Assembly (NCBI RefSeq): GCF_027947535.2
Contig: NZ_JAAGKO020000004.1
Span: 62,001 to 126,000, forward strand
From: Streptantibioticus silvisoli
GTDB lineage: Bacteria > Actinomycetota > Actinomycetes > Streptomycetales > Streptomycetaceae
Direction: 5' to 3'
DNA length: 64,000 nt
In this document: positions 25,417 through 33,645 of the stretch, piece after piece
Numbering within the stretch: the stretch's first letter is position 1
Layout: every line of letters starts with the position of its first letter
Translations under genes and position numbers: made by a program
Notes under the pieces: model-generated
The model's database searches: none
Told to the model about the DNA's origin: nothing
Seen by the model: only the letters and a program-made list of their open reading frames with translations

Positions 25417-26154
25417 ATGGCGGAAGAGAACGAGGGGACGCGGGCCGGACGGGCGGTGGCGCGGTGGCTGGCGTCCACCGGACGGGTGACGTTCGCGCCC
25501 GGATTGACGGCGGCCGAGCTGACGGCGGCCGAGGAGCGGTGGGGGTTCACCTTCGCCGACGACCACCGGGGGTTCCTCAGCGAGGGGCTCGCGGTGGACG
25601 GCGAGGGGACGGACCGTCCCCGGTGGCCGGACTGGCGGCACAGCGACCCGGCCGACCTGCGCAGACGCCTGGAGCAGCCGGTCGACGGCGTCCTGTTCGA
25701 CGTGCGGCACGGCTTCTGGACGTCGGCCTGGGGCGAGCGGCCGTCGTCCGCCGGGGCGGCCGAGGCGACCGCGCGACGCGCTCTGGCCTCGGGGGCGGCG
25801 AAACTGGTCCCGGTCTACGGCCACCGCTACCTGCCGGCCGGCCGCGGTACGTCCGGCCACCCGGTGCTGTCGGTCCACCAGACGGACGTCATCGTCTACG
25901 GCGGAGCCCTGTCCGACTGGGCCGCCGCCGAGTTCGGCCCGGCGGCGGACGACGCGGTCGGCGGGGTCCAGGCGGGGGCCGACGGTGCGGGTGCGCACGG
26001 CTCCGGTGCGGTGCCGGACGGGAGTGCCGGTGCAGGCCGGGGCAGCGGTGCCGGCACAGACCAGGGCAGCGGTACCGCCGGCGGCCGACGCTCCCGCCCC
26101 GGTGACGTGCCGCCGCCGGTCACCGCCGCGTTCTGGCGGGACCTGACCGGCTGA
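25417..26154 (+). CDS. SMI1/KNR4 family protein
   Basis: 245 residues. The N-terminal 150 residues carry SMI1/KNR4 (SUKH) features: LTAAELTAAEERWGFTFADD, HRGFLSEGL, and later YGHRYLPAGRG and PVLSVHQTDVIVYG. The C-terminal 70 residues are a Gly/Ala/Ser low-complexity tail. SUKH proteins often act as immunity proteins against toxins, but this lone Streptomyces subtype is usually a housekeeping orphan and no toxin gene is adjacent. A TACGCT box 6-12 nt before the ATG suggests a leaderless mRNA, within a GCCCCG/CGGGGC hairpin. Confidence 0.82.
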   Translation: MAEENEGTRAGRAVARWLASTGRVTFAPGLTAAELTAAEERWGFTFADDHRGFLSEGLAVDGEGTDRPRWPDWRHSDPADLRRRLEQPVDGVLFDVRHGFWTSAWGERPSSAGAAEATARRALASGAAKLVPVYGHRYLPAGRGTSGHPVLSVHQTDVIVYGGALSDWAAAEFGPAADDAVGGVQAGADGAGAHGSGAVPDGSAGAGRGSGAGTDQGSGTAGGRRSRPGDVPPPVTAAFWRDLTG

Positions 26155-26155
26155 G

Positions 26156-26920
26156 TCACAGGCCGAGCAGACCGGTGATCCGCCGCATCTGGTGGTCGAA
26201 GTAGGCGTCGCGGGCGTCGACGCCGTTGTTGAGCTGGCCGAAGAGCTCGAAGCTCACGGCCCCGAACAACTGCGTCCATCCCAGCGCGCCGTCCGCCAGC
26301 AGGGCCTCCGGCAGCGCCGGTGCGATCAGCGCGCGGATCCGGGCCAGGTCGGTGCGCAGCGCCGGGTCGACGTCGTCGCAGCCGGGGTCGGCCAGCGCGC
26401 CGCGGGCGTGTCCGTCGGCCAGGACGCCGATGAGGGCGGCCGGGGTCCGGGCGGCGGCGGCGACGGTGTCCTGCGGCGCGGAGTAGCCCGGGACGGGGCT
26501 GCCGAAGACCAGGGCGTACTCGGCCGGGTGGGCCAGCGCCCAGTGCCGTACGCCGTGGCAGACGGCGAGCCAGCGGCCCGCCAGGTCGGCGCGGTCGGCG
26601 ACACCGGCGTCTGCGGCTTCCGCGGCGGCGCCGCAGTCGTTGTAGGCGTCGATGATCAGCGCGGTCAGCAGGTCGTCCCGGCTGGCGAAGTAGCGGTAGA
26701 GCGCCGAGGAGACCATGCCCATGTCGCGGGCGACGGCGCGCAGCGACAGGTTGGCGCCGTCGGTGGCCAGGTGGCGGCGGGCGGTCGCCTTGATCTCGTC
26801 GACCATCTCGGCCCGCACCCGGGCCCGGATCGACCCGGCCGACCGGCCCGGCCGGGGCTCGGAAGGCGTCCGGTGGCCCGCGGGGCGGCCGGTGGCGGGG
26901 TCGGGGGGTTCGGTCGGCAT
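26156..26920 (-). CDS. TetR-family transcriptional regulator
   Basis: 254 residues. After a Pro-rich leader the DNA-binding domain (IKATARRHLATDGANLSLRA, SSALYRYFASRDDLLTALI) spans about residues 35-95, followed by a TetR C-terminal domain of the WHG-like type. ATG at 26920 starts the protein without a clear ribosome binding site; upstream in-frame starts would add unrelated sequence. It is divergent from the methyltransferase at 27186 and may regulate it. It converges on the SMI1 gene with one base between stops. Confidence 0.88.
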   Translation of the reverse strand: MPTEPPDPATGRPAGHRTPSEPRPGRSAGSIRARVRAEMVDEIKATARRHLATDGANLSLRAVARDMGMVSSALYRYFASRDDLLTALIIDAYNDCGAAAEAADAGVADRADLAGRWLAVCHGVRHWALAHPAEYALVFGSPVPGYSAPQDTVAAAARTPAALIGVLADGHARGALADPGCDDVDPALRTDLARIRALIAPALPEALLADGALGWTQLFGAVSFELFGQLNNGVDARDAYFDHQMRRITGLLGL

Positions 26921-26942
26921 GACGGAGATTGTCGCACGCGGA

Positions 26943-26959
26943 CGAGAACACTGATCTCG
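26943..26959. promoter_or_regulatory. Candidate TetR operator
   Basis: CGAGA at 26943-26947 and TCTCG at 26955-26959 form a 17-bp dyad starting 22 nt upstream of the TetR ATG. Size and place suit an autoregulatory operator, but the arms are short. Confidence 0.35.
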
Positions 26960-27185
26960 ACCGGATGGGTACCGGTCCTTTTCACGCCGGTGAACACCGC
27001 CTCCCACCTGCGGTGACGATGGTCCTCTTCCGGTGTCCGGCCGGTGAACGGCCCGCCGTCAACGACCGGGCGGTCGGGCCGCATGTCGGCAAGATCCGTC
27101 ATGTCCGCGCCAAAAGAGCTACCGGGTGCTCATTCGGTCGCTACGGTGACCTGACGACGCCGATCATTCCGGGGGACCCAGCCAC

Positions 27186-28019
27186 ATGACCGACGAACAC
27201 CGCAAACCGGTCCCCGTGGGGCAGATGTTCGGCGCGGTCGCCGAGGTCTTCGACGCGGCACGGCCCGGGTACGCGGTGGCTCTGGTCCCGGAAGTGCTGG
27301 CCTACGCCGACCTGCGCGGCCGCCCGATGGCCGAGGTCGGCGCGGGCACCGGCAAGGCCACGGTGCCGTTCGCCGCCGCGCTGGCCCGGCGCCGCACCCC
27401 GCTGGTCGCCGTCGAGCCGGACGCCCGCATGGCCGAGGTGCTGCGCCGCAACACCGCGGCGTACCCGCACGTCAGCGTCGAGGTGCGCGGCTTCGAATGC
27501 TGGCGGCCGGAGGGGCGCCGTTACGGCCTGGTGCTGGCCGCGACCTGCTGGCACTGGTTCGACCGGGACCGCCGCTGGGACCTGGTGCACGCGGCGCTGG
27601 CCCCCGGCGGTGCGGTCGCCCTGGTGTGGAATCCGCAGGGCGTCCGCGATCCGCGACTGCACGCCCGCCTCGCCGAGGTCGACGCCCGGCACGGCGTCGC
27701 CGGCTCCCCGCACGCCGACCTGGCCTCCGTCTACGCGGACACCGCCCGCAGTTGGGGGCCGGGTTCCGGCTGGCCGGAGGGCGAGTGCCGCAGCGACGCG
27801 CGCTTCACCGACCTGCGTTCGGTCCGCTTCCACCGCGACCGCCGCTACGACACCGTGCGCTACCTGGACTTCCTCGCCACGGTCTCCGCCTACCGGGCGC
27901 TGCCCGCGGCCCGGCGCGCCCGTGCGCTGGCCGATGTCGCCCGGGTGCTGGACGGACACGGCGGCGGCATCGACATGGACCACATCACCGACCTGTTCCT
28001 GGCCCGCGTCGCGCGCTGA
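27186..28019 (+). CDS. Class I SAM-dependent methyltransferase
   Basis: 277 residues with SAM motif MAEVGAGTGKATVPFA near residue 45, VAVEPDARMAEVLRR (motif II) and a WHWFDRDRRWDLVHAALAPGGAVALVW segment typical of methyltransferase domain 11/25 proteins. The substrate is not deducible. It is divergent from the TetR regulator and converges with the rRNA methyltransferase-like gene, 9 nt between stops. Confidence 0.86.
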   Translation: MTDEHRKPVPVGQMFGAVAEVFDAARPGYAVALVPEVLAYADLRGRPMAEVGAGTGKATVPFAAALARRRTPLVAVEPDARMAEVLRRNTAAYPHVSVEVRGFECWRPEGRRYGLVLAATCWHWFDRDRRWDLVHAALAPGGAVALVWNPQGVRDPRLHARLAEVDARHGVAGSPHADLASVYADTARSWGPGSGWPEGECRSDARFTDLRSVRFHRDRRYDTVRYLDFLATVSAYRALPAARRARALADVARVLDGHGGGIDMDHITDLFLARVAR

Positions 28020-28028
28020 CGGCGGCCG

Positions 28029-28877
28029 TCAGGCGCCGGCCGGCTCCGGGCGGTAGCGCGAGACACGGAACGCCGCGGTCACCCGGACGACCGGCGGGAA
28101 CGCCTCGGCGCCCGCGACGTGTTCGGTGTGCCGGGCCGACGGGCCCATGCCGATCGCGTCGGCGGCGTGGCCCGGGGGCAGGTCCATCGCGTACGTCAGC
28201 GTGTCGCTGCCGGTGAGCCGGAACAGGCCGGAGCCGGTCAGCCCGCTCGCCAGCCGGTCCGCCTTGCCGGCCTCGACGTCGAGCATGCCGTCCCGCAGGG
28301 CGCGCAGTTCGCCGAGGTGGTCCGGTTCCGGGGTGACCACGACCAGTACGCCCTCCGGTGCCAGCACCCTGCGGTACTCGGCGGGGTTGCGGGGCGCGAA
28401 GACGTTGAGCAGTGCGCCGACCGCTCCGGTGCGGATCGGCAGCGGACGCCACAGGTCCCAGACGGCGGCCCGGGCCCGCGGGTGCGCGCGGGCGGCGCGG
28501 CGCAGGGCGAACTTCGAGATGTCCAGCCCCAGCCCGGTCGCCCCGGAGCACTCCGCCAGCACCGCCGCCAGGTAGTACCCGGTGCCGGCCCCGGCGTCCA
28601 GCACCGTGCCGCACTCCGCCGGTACCGCCGCCGCCACCGCCCGGGCCAGCGGCGCGTAGTGGCCGGCGGCCAGGAAGTCGGTCCTGGCCCGCACCATCTC
28701 GGCGCTGTCGGCGGTGCCGGGCCGGGCGTCCCCCGGCAGCAGATTGACGTACCCCTGCCGCGCGACGTCGAAAGTGTGGCCCGCGCCGCAGCGCAGTGAG
28801 CCTTCCCGCGCCGTCAGATCCTGCCCGCACAACGGGCAGACCAGCAGGTCGAATGCGTCCGGGATGGCGTCGTTCAT
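28029..28877 (-). CDS. RlmA/TlrB-family 23S rRNA (guanine-N1) methyltransferase
   Basis: 282 residues. An N-terminal zinc finger (CPLCGQDL, then CGAGHTFD; a C-x2-C and C-x3-H arrangement at residues about 14-36) followed by VARQGYVNLLPG is diagnostic of RlmA. The SAM site is VLDAGAGTGYYLA. Gram-positive members methylate G748 of 23S rRNA, and some confer macrolide resistance, but nothing here indicates resistance. ATG at 28877 was chosen; an in-frame ATG 18 nt upstream overlaps the TACGCT likely used as -10 box. Confidence 0.87.
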   Translation of the reverse strand: MNDAIPDAFDLLVCPLCGQDLTAREGSLRCGAGHTFDVARQGYVNLLPGDARPGTADSAEMVRARTDFLAAGHYAPLARAVAAAVPAECGTVLDAGAGTGYYLAAVLAECSGATGLGLDISKFALRRAARAHPRARAAVWDLWRPLPIRTGAVGALLNVFAPRNPAEYRRVLAPEGVLVVVTPEPDHLGELRALRDGMLDVEAGKADRLASGLTGSGLFRLTGSDTLTYAMDLPPGHAADAIGMGPSARHTEHVAGAEAFPPVVRVTAAFRVSRYRPEPAGA

Positions 28878-28930
28878 GGCGTCGCCAGCGTACACAGCCC
28901 ACCGGCGCCGCTGATCCGCCCGGCGGGCGA

Positions 28931-28946
28931 TGTTTCACGTGAAACA
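28931..28946. other. parS site 1 (ParB binding)
   Basis: TGTTTCACGTGAAACA is a perfect 16-bp palindrome and matches the canonical bacterial parS, including the Streptomyces core GTTTCACGTGAAAC. ParB loads here for chromosome segregation. Confidence 0.95.
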
Positions 28947-28960
28947 CGCACCAACCGCGA

Positions 28961-28976
28961 TGTTTCACGTGAAACA
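28961..28976. other. parS site 2 (ParB binding)
   Basis: A second identical TGTTTCACGTGAAACA lies exactly 30 bp after the first, in the gap between the RlmA-like gene and the ABC exporter. The flank GCGA is also duplicated, suggesting tandem duplication. Confidence 0.95.
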
Positions 28977-28994
28977 TGCCACCGCGGACATGAG

Positions 28995-29028
28995 GACGCC
29001 CCGCACCCGGAGCCGGGTGCGGGGCGTC
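28995..29028 (-). terminator. Terminator of the ABC exporter operon
   Basis: A perfect 16-bp stem (28995-29010 with 29013-29028) starting GACGCCCCGC lies 17 nt after the exporter stop. It lacks a T-tract, as usual for actinobacterial terminators. Confidence 0.75.
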
Positions 29029-29044
29029 GGGGCGGGGTGTGCGC

Positions 29045-31015
29045 TCAGCCCGATTCGGCGGTCTCGGCGACCGGTTCGGCGAACTGTGCGGCGTAGAGCC
29101 TGGCGTAGGCGCCTTCGGCGGCCAGGAGTTCGTCGTGCGTGCCCTGTTCCACGATGTCTCCGGCCTCCATGACGAGGATGACGTCGGCGTCGCGGATGGT
29201 GGACAGGCGGTGGGCGATGACGAAGCTGGTCCGGCCGGTGCGCAGGGAGGCCATGGCGTGCTGGATCAGCACCTCGGTGCGGGTGTCGACGGAGCTGGTG
29301 GCCTCGTCGAGCACGAGGATGGCCGGCTCGGCCAGGAACGCCCGCGCGATGGTGATGAGCTGCTTCTCGCCGGCGCTGACGTTGTTGCCCTCGTCGTCGA
29401 TGACGGTCTCGTAGCCGTCGGGCAGCGTGCGCACGAAGCGGTCGACGTGGGTGGCCTTCGCCGCCTCGACGATCTTCTCGTGCGTCGGCTCGTCGGCGCC
29501 GTACGCGATGTTCTCCGCGATGGTGCCGCCGAACAGCCAGGTGTCCTGGAGGACCATGCCGATGTTCTCGCGCAGTTCCTCGCGGGACATCGCGGCGATG
29601 TCGACGCCGTCCAGCGTGATCCGCCCGCCGGTGGTCTCGTAGAACCGCATGAGCAGGTTGACCAGGGTGGTCTTGCCGGCGCCGGTGGGTCCGACGATGG
29701 CGACCGTCTGACCGGGGGCGACCGACAGCGACAGGTCCTCGATCAGCGGCTTGTCGGGGTCGTAGGAGAACGCCACGTTCTCGAAGTCGACCTTGCCCCG
29801 TACCAGCGCGGGCCGCTGGGGCTCGGCCGGGTCGGGGTCCTGCTCGTCGGCGTCGAGGAGTTCGAAGACCCGTTCGGCGGAGGCCACCCCGGACTGCACC
29901 ATGTTGGCCATGCTGGCGACCTGGGTCAGCGGCTGGCTGAACTGCCGGGAGTACTGCACGAACGCCTGCACGTCGCCGATGGACAGCGAGCCGCTGGCCA
30001 CCCGCAGACCGCCGATGACGGCGACCAGCACGTAGTTGATGTTGCCGATGAACATCATCGCGGGCTGCATGACCCCGGAGATGAACTGGGCCCGGAAACC
30101 GGCCTGGTACAGCGCGTCGTTGTGCTCGGCGAAGGTCGCCTCGCTCTCCTGCTGCCGGCCGAAGACCTTGACCAGCGAGTGGCCGGTGTACATCTCCTCG
30201 ATGTGCGCGTTGAGCTGTCCGGTGGACGCCCACTGCTTGATGAACTGCGGCTGGGCCCGCTTGCCGATCCGGGCGGCGACCAGGATGGACAGCGGCACCG
30301 TCAGCAGCGCGACGACCGCCAGCAGCCAGGAGATCCAGAACATCATGGCCAGCACGCCGATGATGGTCAGGATCGACGAGACGATCTGGCTGAGCGTCTG
30401 CTGGAGGGTCTGGGAGATGTTGTCGATGTCGTTGGTGGCCCGCGACAGGGTCTCGCCGCGTGCCTGCTTGTCGAAGTAGCTCAGCGGGAGCCGGGCCAGC
30501 TTCTCCTCGACGTCCTTGCGCATTCCGAAGACCGCGCGCTGCACGACCCGGGTGGCGATCCTGGCCTGTATGAAGCCGGCCGCGGCGGCGCCGACATAGA
30601 CCAGCAGCACCCACAGCAGCACGATGCCGACCGAGCCGAAGTCGATGCCGTGGCCGGGGTGGACCCCGTGCATGGGGGCGACGATCGCCGCGATCTTGCC
30701 CTGGCCGTGGGCGCGCAGGTAGACGACCGCCTGCTGCTGGGTGATGCCGGACGGCAGCTGCCGTCCGATGACGCCGGCGAAGATCAGGTCGGTCGCCCTG
30801 CCGAGGACCTTCGGGCCGATGACGTTGCACGCCACGCTGACCACGGCCATCACGACGCCGAACAGCAGGACGATCCGTTCCGGGCGCAGCAGGCGCAGCA
30901 GCCGGCGGGAGGAGCCCTTGAAGTCCATGGACTTCTGGACCGGGGGACCGGCCATGTGGCGCATCGGCCCGCGGGCGACGGGCTCGGGACCCCTGCGGGG
31001 TGCGGGGGTGGTCAC
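29045..31015 (-). CDS. ABC exporter half-transporter (membrane plus ATPase), consensus Walker B
   Basis: 656 residues: a six-helix transmembrane domain (about 40-380) with a roughly 50-residue insertion near the first extracytoplasmic loop, then an ATPase with GPTGAGKTTLVNLL and Walker B AILVLDEATSSVD. The signature is altered to NVSAGEKQL. Together with the partner gene upstream, which has the reverse pattern, this gives one consensus and one degenerate ATP site, as in heterodimeric exporters (BmrCD, TM287/288). GGAGGG precedes the GTG start. Likely a multidrug or lipid exporter. Confidence 0.9.
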   Translation of the reverse strand: MTTPAPRRGPEPVARGPMRHMAGPPVQKSMDFKGSSRRLLRLLRPERIVLLFGVVMAVVSVACNVIGPKVLGRATDLIFAGVIGRQLPSGITQQQAVVYLRAHGQGKIAAIVAPMHGVHPGHGIDFGSVGIVLLWVLLVYVGAAAAGFIQARIATRVVQRAVFGMRKDVEEKLARLPLSYFDKQARGETLSRATNDIDNISQTLQQTLSQIVSSILTIIGVLAMMFWISWLLAVVALLTVPLSILVAARIGKRAQPQFIKQWASTGQLNAHIEEMYTGHSLVKVFGRQQESEATFAEHNDALYQAGFRAQFISGVMQPAMMFIGNINYVLVAVIGGLRVASGSLSIGDVQAFVQYSRQFSQPLTQVASMANMVQSGVASAERVFELLDADEQDPDPAEPQRPALVRGKVDFENVAFSYDPDKPLIEDLSLSVAPGQTVAIVGPTGAGKTTLVNLLMRFYETTGGRITLDGVDIAAMSREELRENIGMVLQDTWLFGGTIAENIAYGADEPTHEKIVEAAKATHVDRFVRTLPDGYETVIDDEGNNVSAGEKQLITIARAFLAEPAILVLDEATSSVDTRTEVLIQHAMASLRTGRTSFVIAHRLSTIRDADVILVMEAGDIVEQGTHDELLAAEGAYARLYAAQFAEPVAETAESG

Positions 31016-31106
31016 TGACCCTCCTCGTGGGTGTCGTTGACGCCGGTCGCGCGGGTCCGCAGGACCGCGGGAGGCCGGGTGACGACGGCCGGGCGCGGGG
31101 TGGTCA

Positions 31107-32840
31107 TCACGCCGCCTCCTGCTCGGTGAGCTGCGACAGCACGATCTCGCGGTACGTCTCGTTGTCCGCCATCAGCGTGGCGTGGGTGCCGTTGCCGACC
31201 ACCCGGCCCTGGTCGAGCACCAGGATGCGGTCGGCGTCGCGGATGGTGCTGACCCGCTGGGCCACGATGATCACCGTGGCCTCCCGGGTCTCCCGGGACA
31301 GCGCGGAGCGCAGCCGGGCGTCGGTGGCGTAGTCCAGGGCGGAGAAGGAGTCGTCGAACAGGTAGATCTCCGGTCTGCGCACCAGGGCTCGGGCGATGGC
31401 CAGGCGTTGCCGCTGGCCGCCGGAGACGTTGCTGCCGCCCTGGGATATCGGCGCCTGCAGGCCGTCGGCCATGGCCTCGACGAAGTCGCGGGCCTGCGCG
31501 GTCTCCAGGGCCCGCCACAGCTCCTCGTCGGTGGCGTCCGGCCTGCCGTAGCGCAGGTTCGACGCGACGGTGCCGCTGAACAGGTACGGCTTCTGCGGCA
31601 CCAGACCGATGATCCGGGCCATCAGGTCCGGCGCCAGCTCCCGCACGTCGACACCGTCGACCAGCACCTGGCCGCCGGTGATGTCGAACAGCCGGGGGAC
31701 CAGGCCCAGCAGAGTGGACTTGCCGCTGCCGGTCGAACCGATGATGGCGGTCGTCTCACCGGGCATCGCGGACAGGGTGATCTCGCGCAGCACCGGTTCC
31801 TCGGCACCCGGATAGCGGAACTCCACGTCGCGCAGTTCCAGCACGCCGTGGCGCGTGGTGGTGGTGACCGGGGTGGCCGGCGGCACGACGGAACTGTCGG
31901 TGGCCAGCACCTCCTGGATGCGCTCGGCGCAGACCTCGGCGCGCGGGATCATGATGAACATGAAGGTGGCCATCATGACGCTCGTCATGATCTGCATCAG
32001 ATAGCTGAGGAACGCGGTGAGCGCCCCGATCTGCATGTGGCCGCTGTCGATGCGGTGGCCGCCGAACCACAGCACCGCGATGCTGGAGAGGTTCACCACC
32101 AGCATGACCAGCGGGAACATCATGGACATCAGGCGCCCGGCGCGCAGGGAGACGTCCATCAGGTCGCTGTTGGCGCCTTCGAACCGCTCGCGCTCGTGAG
32201 TGTCGCGGACGAACGCACGGATCACCCGGATGCCGGTGATCTGTTCGCGCAGGACCCGGTTGACGTTGTCGATGCGCTCCTGCATGCCGCGGAACAGCGG
32301 CCGCATCCGGCGCACGATGAGCGAGACGACGACGCCCAGCACCGGGACGATGACCAGCAGCAGCGCCGACAGCGGCACGTCCTGGTTGAGCGCCATCACG
32401 ACGCCGCCGACACACATGATCGGTGCCGAGACCATCATGGTGAAGGTCAGCAGCGCCAGCATCTGCACCTGCTGGACGTCGTTGGTGGTACGGGTGATCA
32501 GCGAGGGTGCGCCGAAGCTGCCGACCTCGCGGGCGGAGAAGGACTGCACGCGGCCGAAGACCGACCCGCGCAGGTCGCGGCCGAGCGCCATCGAGGTGCG
32601 GGCACTGAAGTACACCGCCCCGATGGAGCAGAGGATCTGTACCAGGGTCACCACGAGCATCACGCCGCCGATGGACACGATGTAGCCGGTGTTCCCCTTG
32701 ACCACGCCGTTGTCGATGATGTCGGCGTTGAGGGTGGGCAGGTAGAGCGTCGCCAGCGTGGAGATCAGCTGGAGAAGCACGATCACGAGAATGGATGAGG
32801 TGTAGGGCTTCAGATACGCCCGCAATAGTCGGACCAACAC
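31107..32840 (-). CDS. ABC exporter half-transporter (membrane plus ATPase), degenerate Walker B
   Basis: 577 residues: a six-helix transmembrane domain then an ATPase with GSTGSGKSTLLGLV and a canonical signature NVSGGQRQRLAIARAL. Walker B is IYLFDDSFSALD, in which the catalytic glutamate is aspartate, the mark of the non-catalytic site in heterodimeric exporters. The GTG at 32840 (VLVRLLRAYLKPY) was chosen because TACCCT lies 6 nt upstream, suggesting a leaderless mRNA. A longer frame to 32996 adds only Arg/Pro-rich residues. The partner gene begins 91 nt downstream. Confidence 0.88.
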   Translation of the reverse strand: MLVRLLRAYLKPYTSSILVIVLLQLISTLATLYLPTLNADIIDNGVVKGNTGYIVSIGGVMLVVTLVQILCSIGAVYFSARTSMALGRDLRGSVFGRVQSFSAREVGSFGAPSLITRTTNDVQQVQMLALLTFTMMVSAPIMCVGGVVMALNQDVPLSALLLVIVPVLGVVVSLIVRRMRPLFRGMQERIDNVNRVLREQITGIRVIRAFVRDTHERERFEGANSDLMDVSLRAGRLMSMMFPLVMLVVNLSSIAVLWFGGHRIDSGHMQIGALTAFLSYLMQIMTSVMMATFMFIMIPRAEVCAERIQEVLATDSSVVPPATPVTTTTRHGVLELRDVEFRYPGAEEPVLREITLSAMPGETTAIIGSTGSGKSTLLGLVPRLFDITGGQVLVDGVDVRELAPDLMARIIGLVPQKPYLFSGTVASNLRYGRPDATDEELWRALETAQARDFVEAMADGLQAPISQGGSNVSGGQRQRLAIARALVRRPEIYLFDDSFSALDYATDARLRSALSRETREATVIIVAQRVSTIRDADRILVLDQGRVVGNGTHATLMADNETYREIVLSQLTEQEAA

Positions 32841-33083
32841 ATCGCGAGGGTACGGGAGCCTGCGCCCGACGGCGTCGGGAATACGGAGGAGTGTTGTTAC
32901 GGTCCCCGTACAGGCACCGCGATGGCGGGGCGGGACAGGCCGCGGCGGGAGGCCGACCGGCGTCCGGCGCACGGCCCGCGGCGTGACCGGCACCACGTTC
33001 CGGCCGCCGCCCGGATCTTTGCCCCGGGCCCGCTCCCCTATTCAGCGGCCGTCAGCGATACTCCATGGGTAACGGTTCGCCGG

Positions 33084-33113
33084 TTCGTACGGGGATATTT
33101 CGTACGGGGATAT
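33084..33113 (+). repeat. Perfect 15-bp tandem duplication before tatA
   Basis: TTCGTACGGGGATAT occurs twice in immediate succession (33084-33098, 33099-33113), just upstream of the ribosome binding site. Each copy contributes a GATAT element that could serve as a -10 box. Confidence 0.8.
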
Positions 33114-33129
33114 ACAGAAGGAGGCACCG

Positions 33130-33408
33130 GTGTTTCGCAACGGTCTGGAACCCTGGCACCTGATCATCGTCCTTGTCGTCGTGTTCTTGCTGTTCGGTGC
33201 CAAGCGCATGCCCGACACCGCCCGCGCCCTCGGCAAGTCGCTGCGCATCCTCAAGAGCGAGACGCGCGCGCTGAAGGAGGACTTCAAGGAGGGCCACTCC
33301 GGCGAGAACGACGGGGTCGCGCACAAGACCATCAAGGCCGCTCCCGGTGAGTCCGCCGCCCGGCAGGTCCCGGTCGCCGAGCCCGAGCCGGAGACCACCC
33401 AGCGCTGA
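33130..33408 (+). CDS. tatA: Sec-independent translocase TatA-type protein
   Basis: 92 residues. One N-terminal membrane helix ([13 protein letters not shown]) is followed by the family motif [21 protein letters not shown], an amphipathic helix and a charged tail. TatA oligomers form the translocation pore for folded Tat substrates, several of which are encoded nearby. GTG start with AAGGAGG 6 nt upstream. The gene is alone, without tatC, so it may be a second or core-genome tatA copy. Confidence 0.92.
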   Translation: MFRNGLEPWHLIIVLVVVFLLFGAKRMPDTARALGKSLRILKSETRALKEDFKEGHSGENDGVAHKTIKAAPGESAARQVPVAEPEPETTQR

Positions 33409-33587
33409 CCTCCTGAGACGCTCCCCGGCCGGCCGGTCCGCCCGGGGCCGGTAGGACGCCGACCCCGCAGCGGGCCGCCGTCGCGTTTCCGGATACCCGC
33501 GGGGCCGTCGCCGCGCATCCGAGCCACCCGCCGCCAAACCTCTGCAATCAGGGGTGTTTGTCCGTTTCATCCAGTACCGTGGGCTTA

Positions 33588-33619
33588 TGACTTAGGCAAT
33601 GCATTGGTCAATTAAGTCA
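33588..33619. promoter_or_regulatory. Nested palindromes upstream of the TPM-like gene
   Basis: CAATGCATTG (33597-33606) is a perfect palindrome flanked by TGACTTA (33588-33594) and its complement TAAGTCA (33613-33619). The AT-rich, nested arrangement 27 nt before the ATG looks like a MarR- or TetR-type operator over the promoter. Confidence 0.55.
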
Positions 33620-33645
33620 AAAGTCACGGTCAAGGAGAGGCGTTC

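Noticed and set aside
25417-26154. SMI1/KNR4 gene as immunity gene of a polymorphic toxin system.
   Set aside because: No toxin, secretion or repeated immunity genes are adjacent; regulators and methyltransferases surround it.
28029-28877. RlmA-like gene as an antibiotic self-resistance determinant.
   Set aside because: No biosynthetic genes for a macrolide are nearby; the zinc-finger methyltransferase fits a general rRNA modification role.
28930-29172. Short open frame beginning MFHVKH and repeating MFHVKH.
   Set aside because: The peptide is just the translation of the two parS sites, a known annotation artefact.
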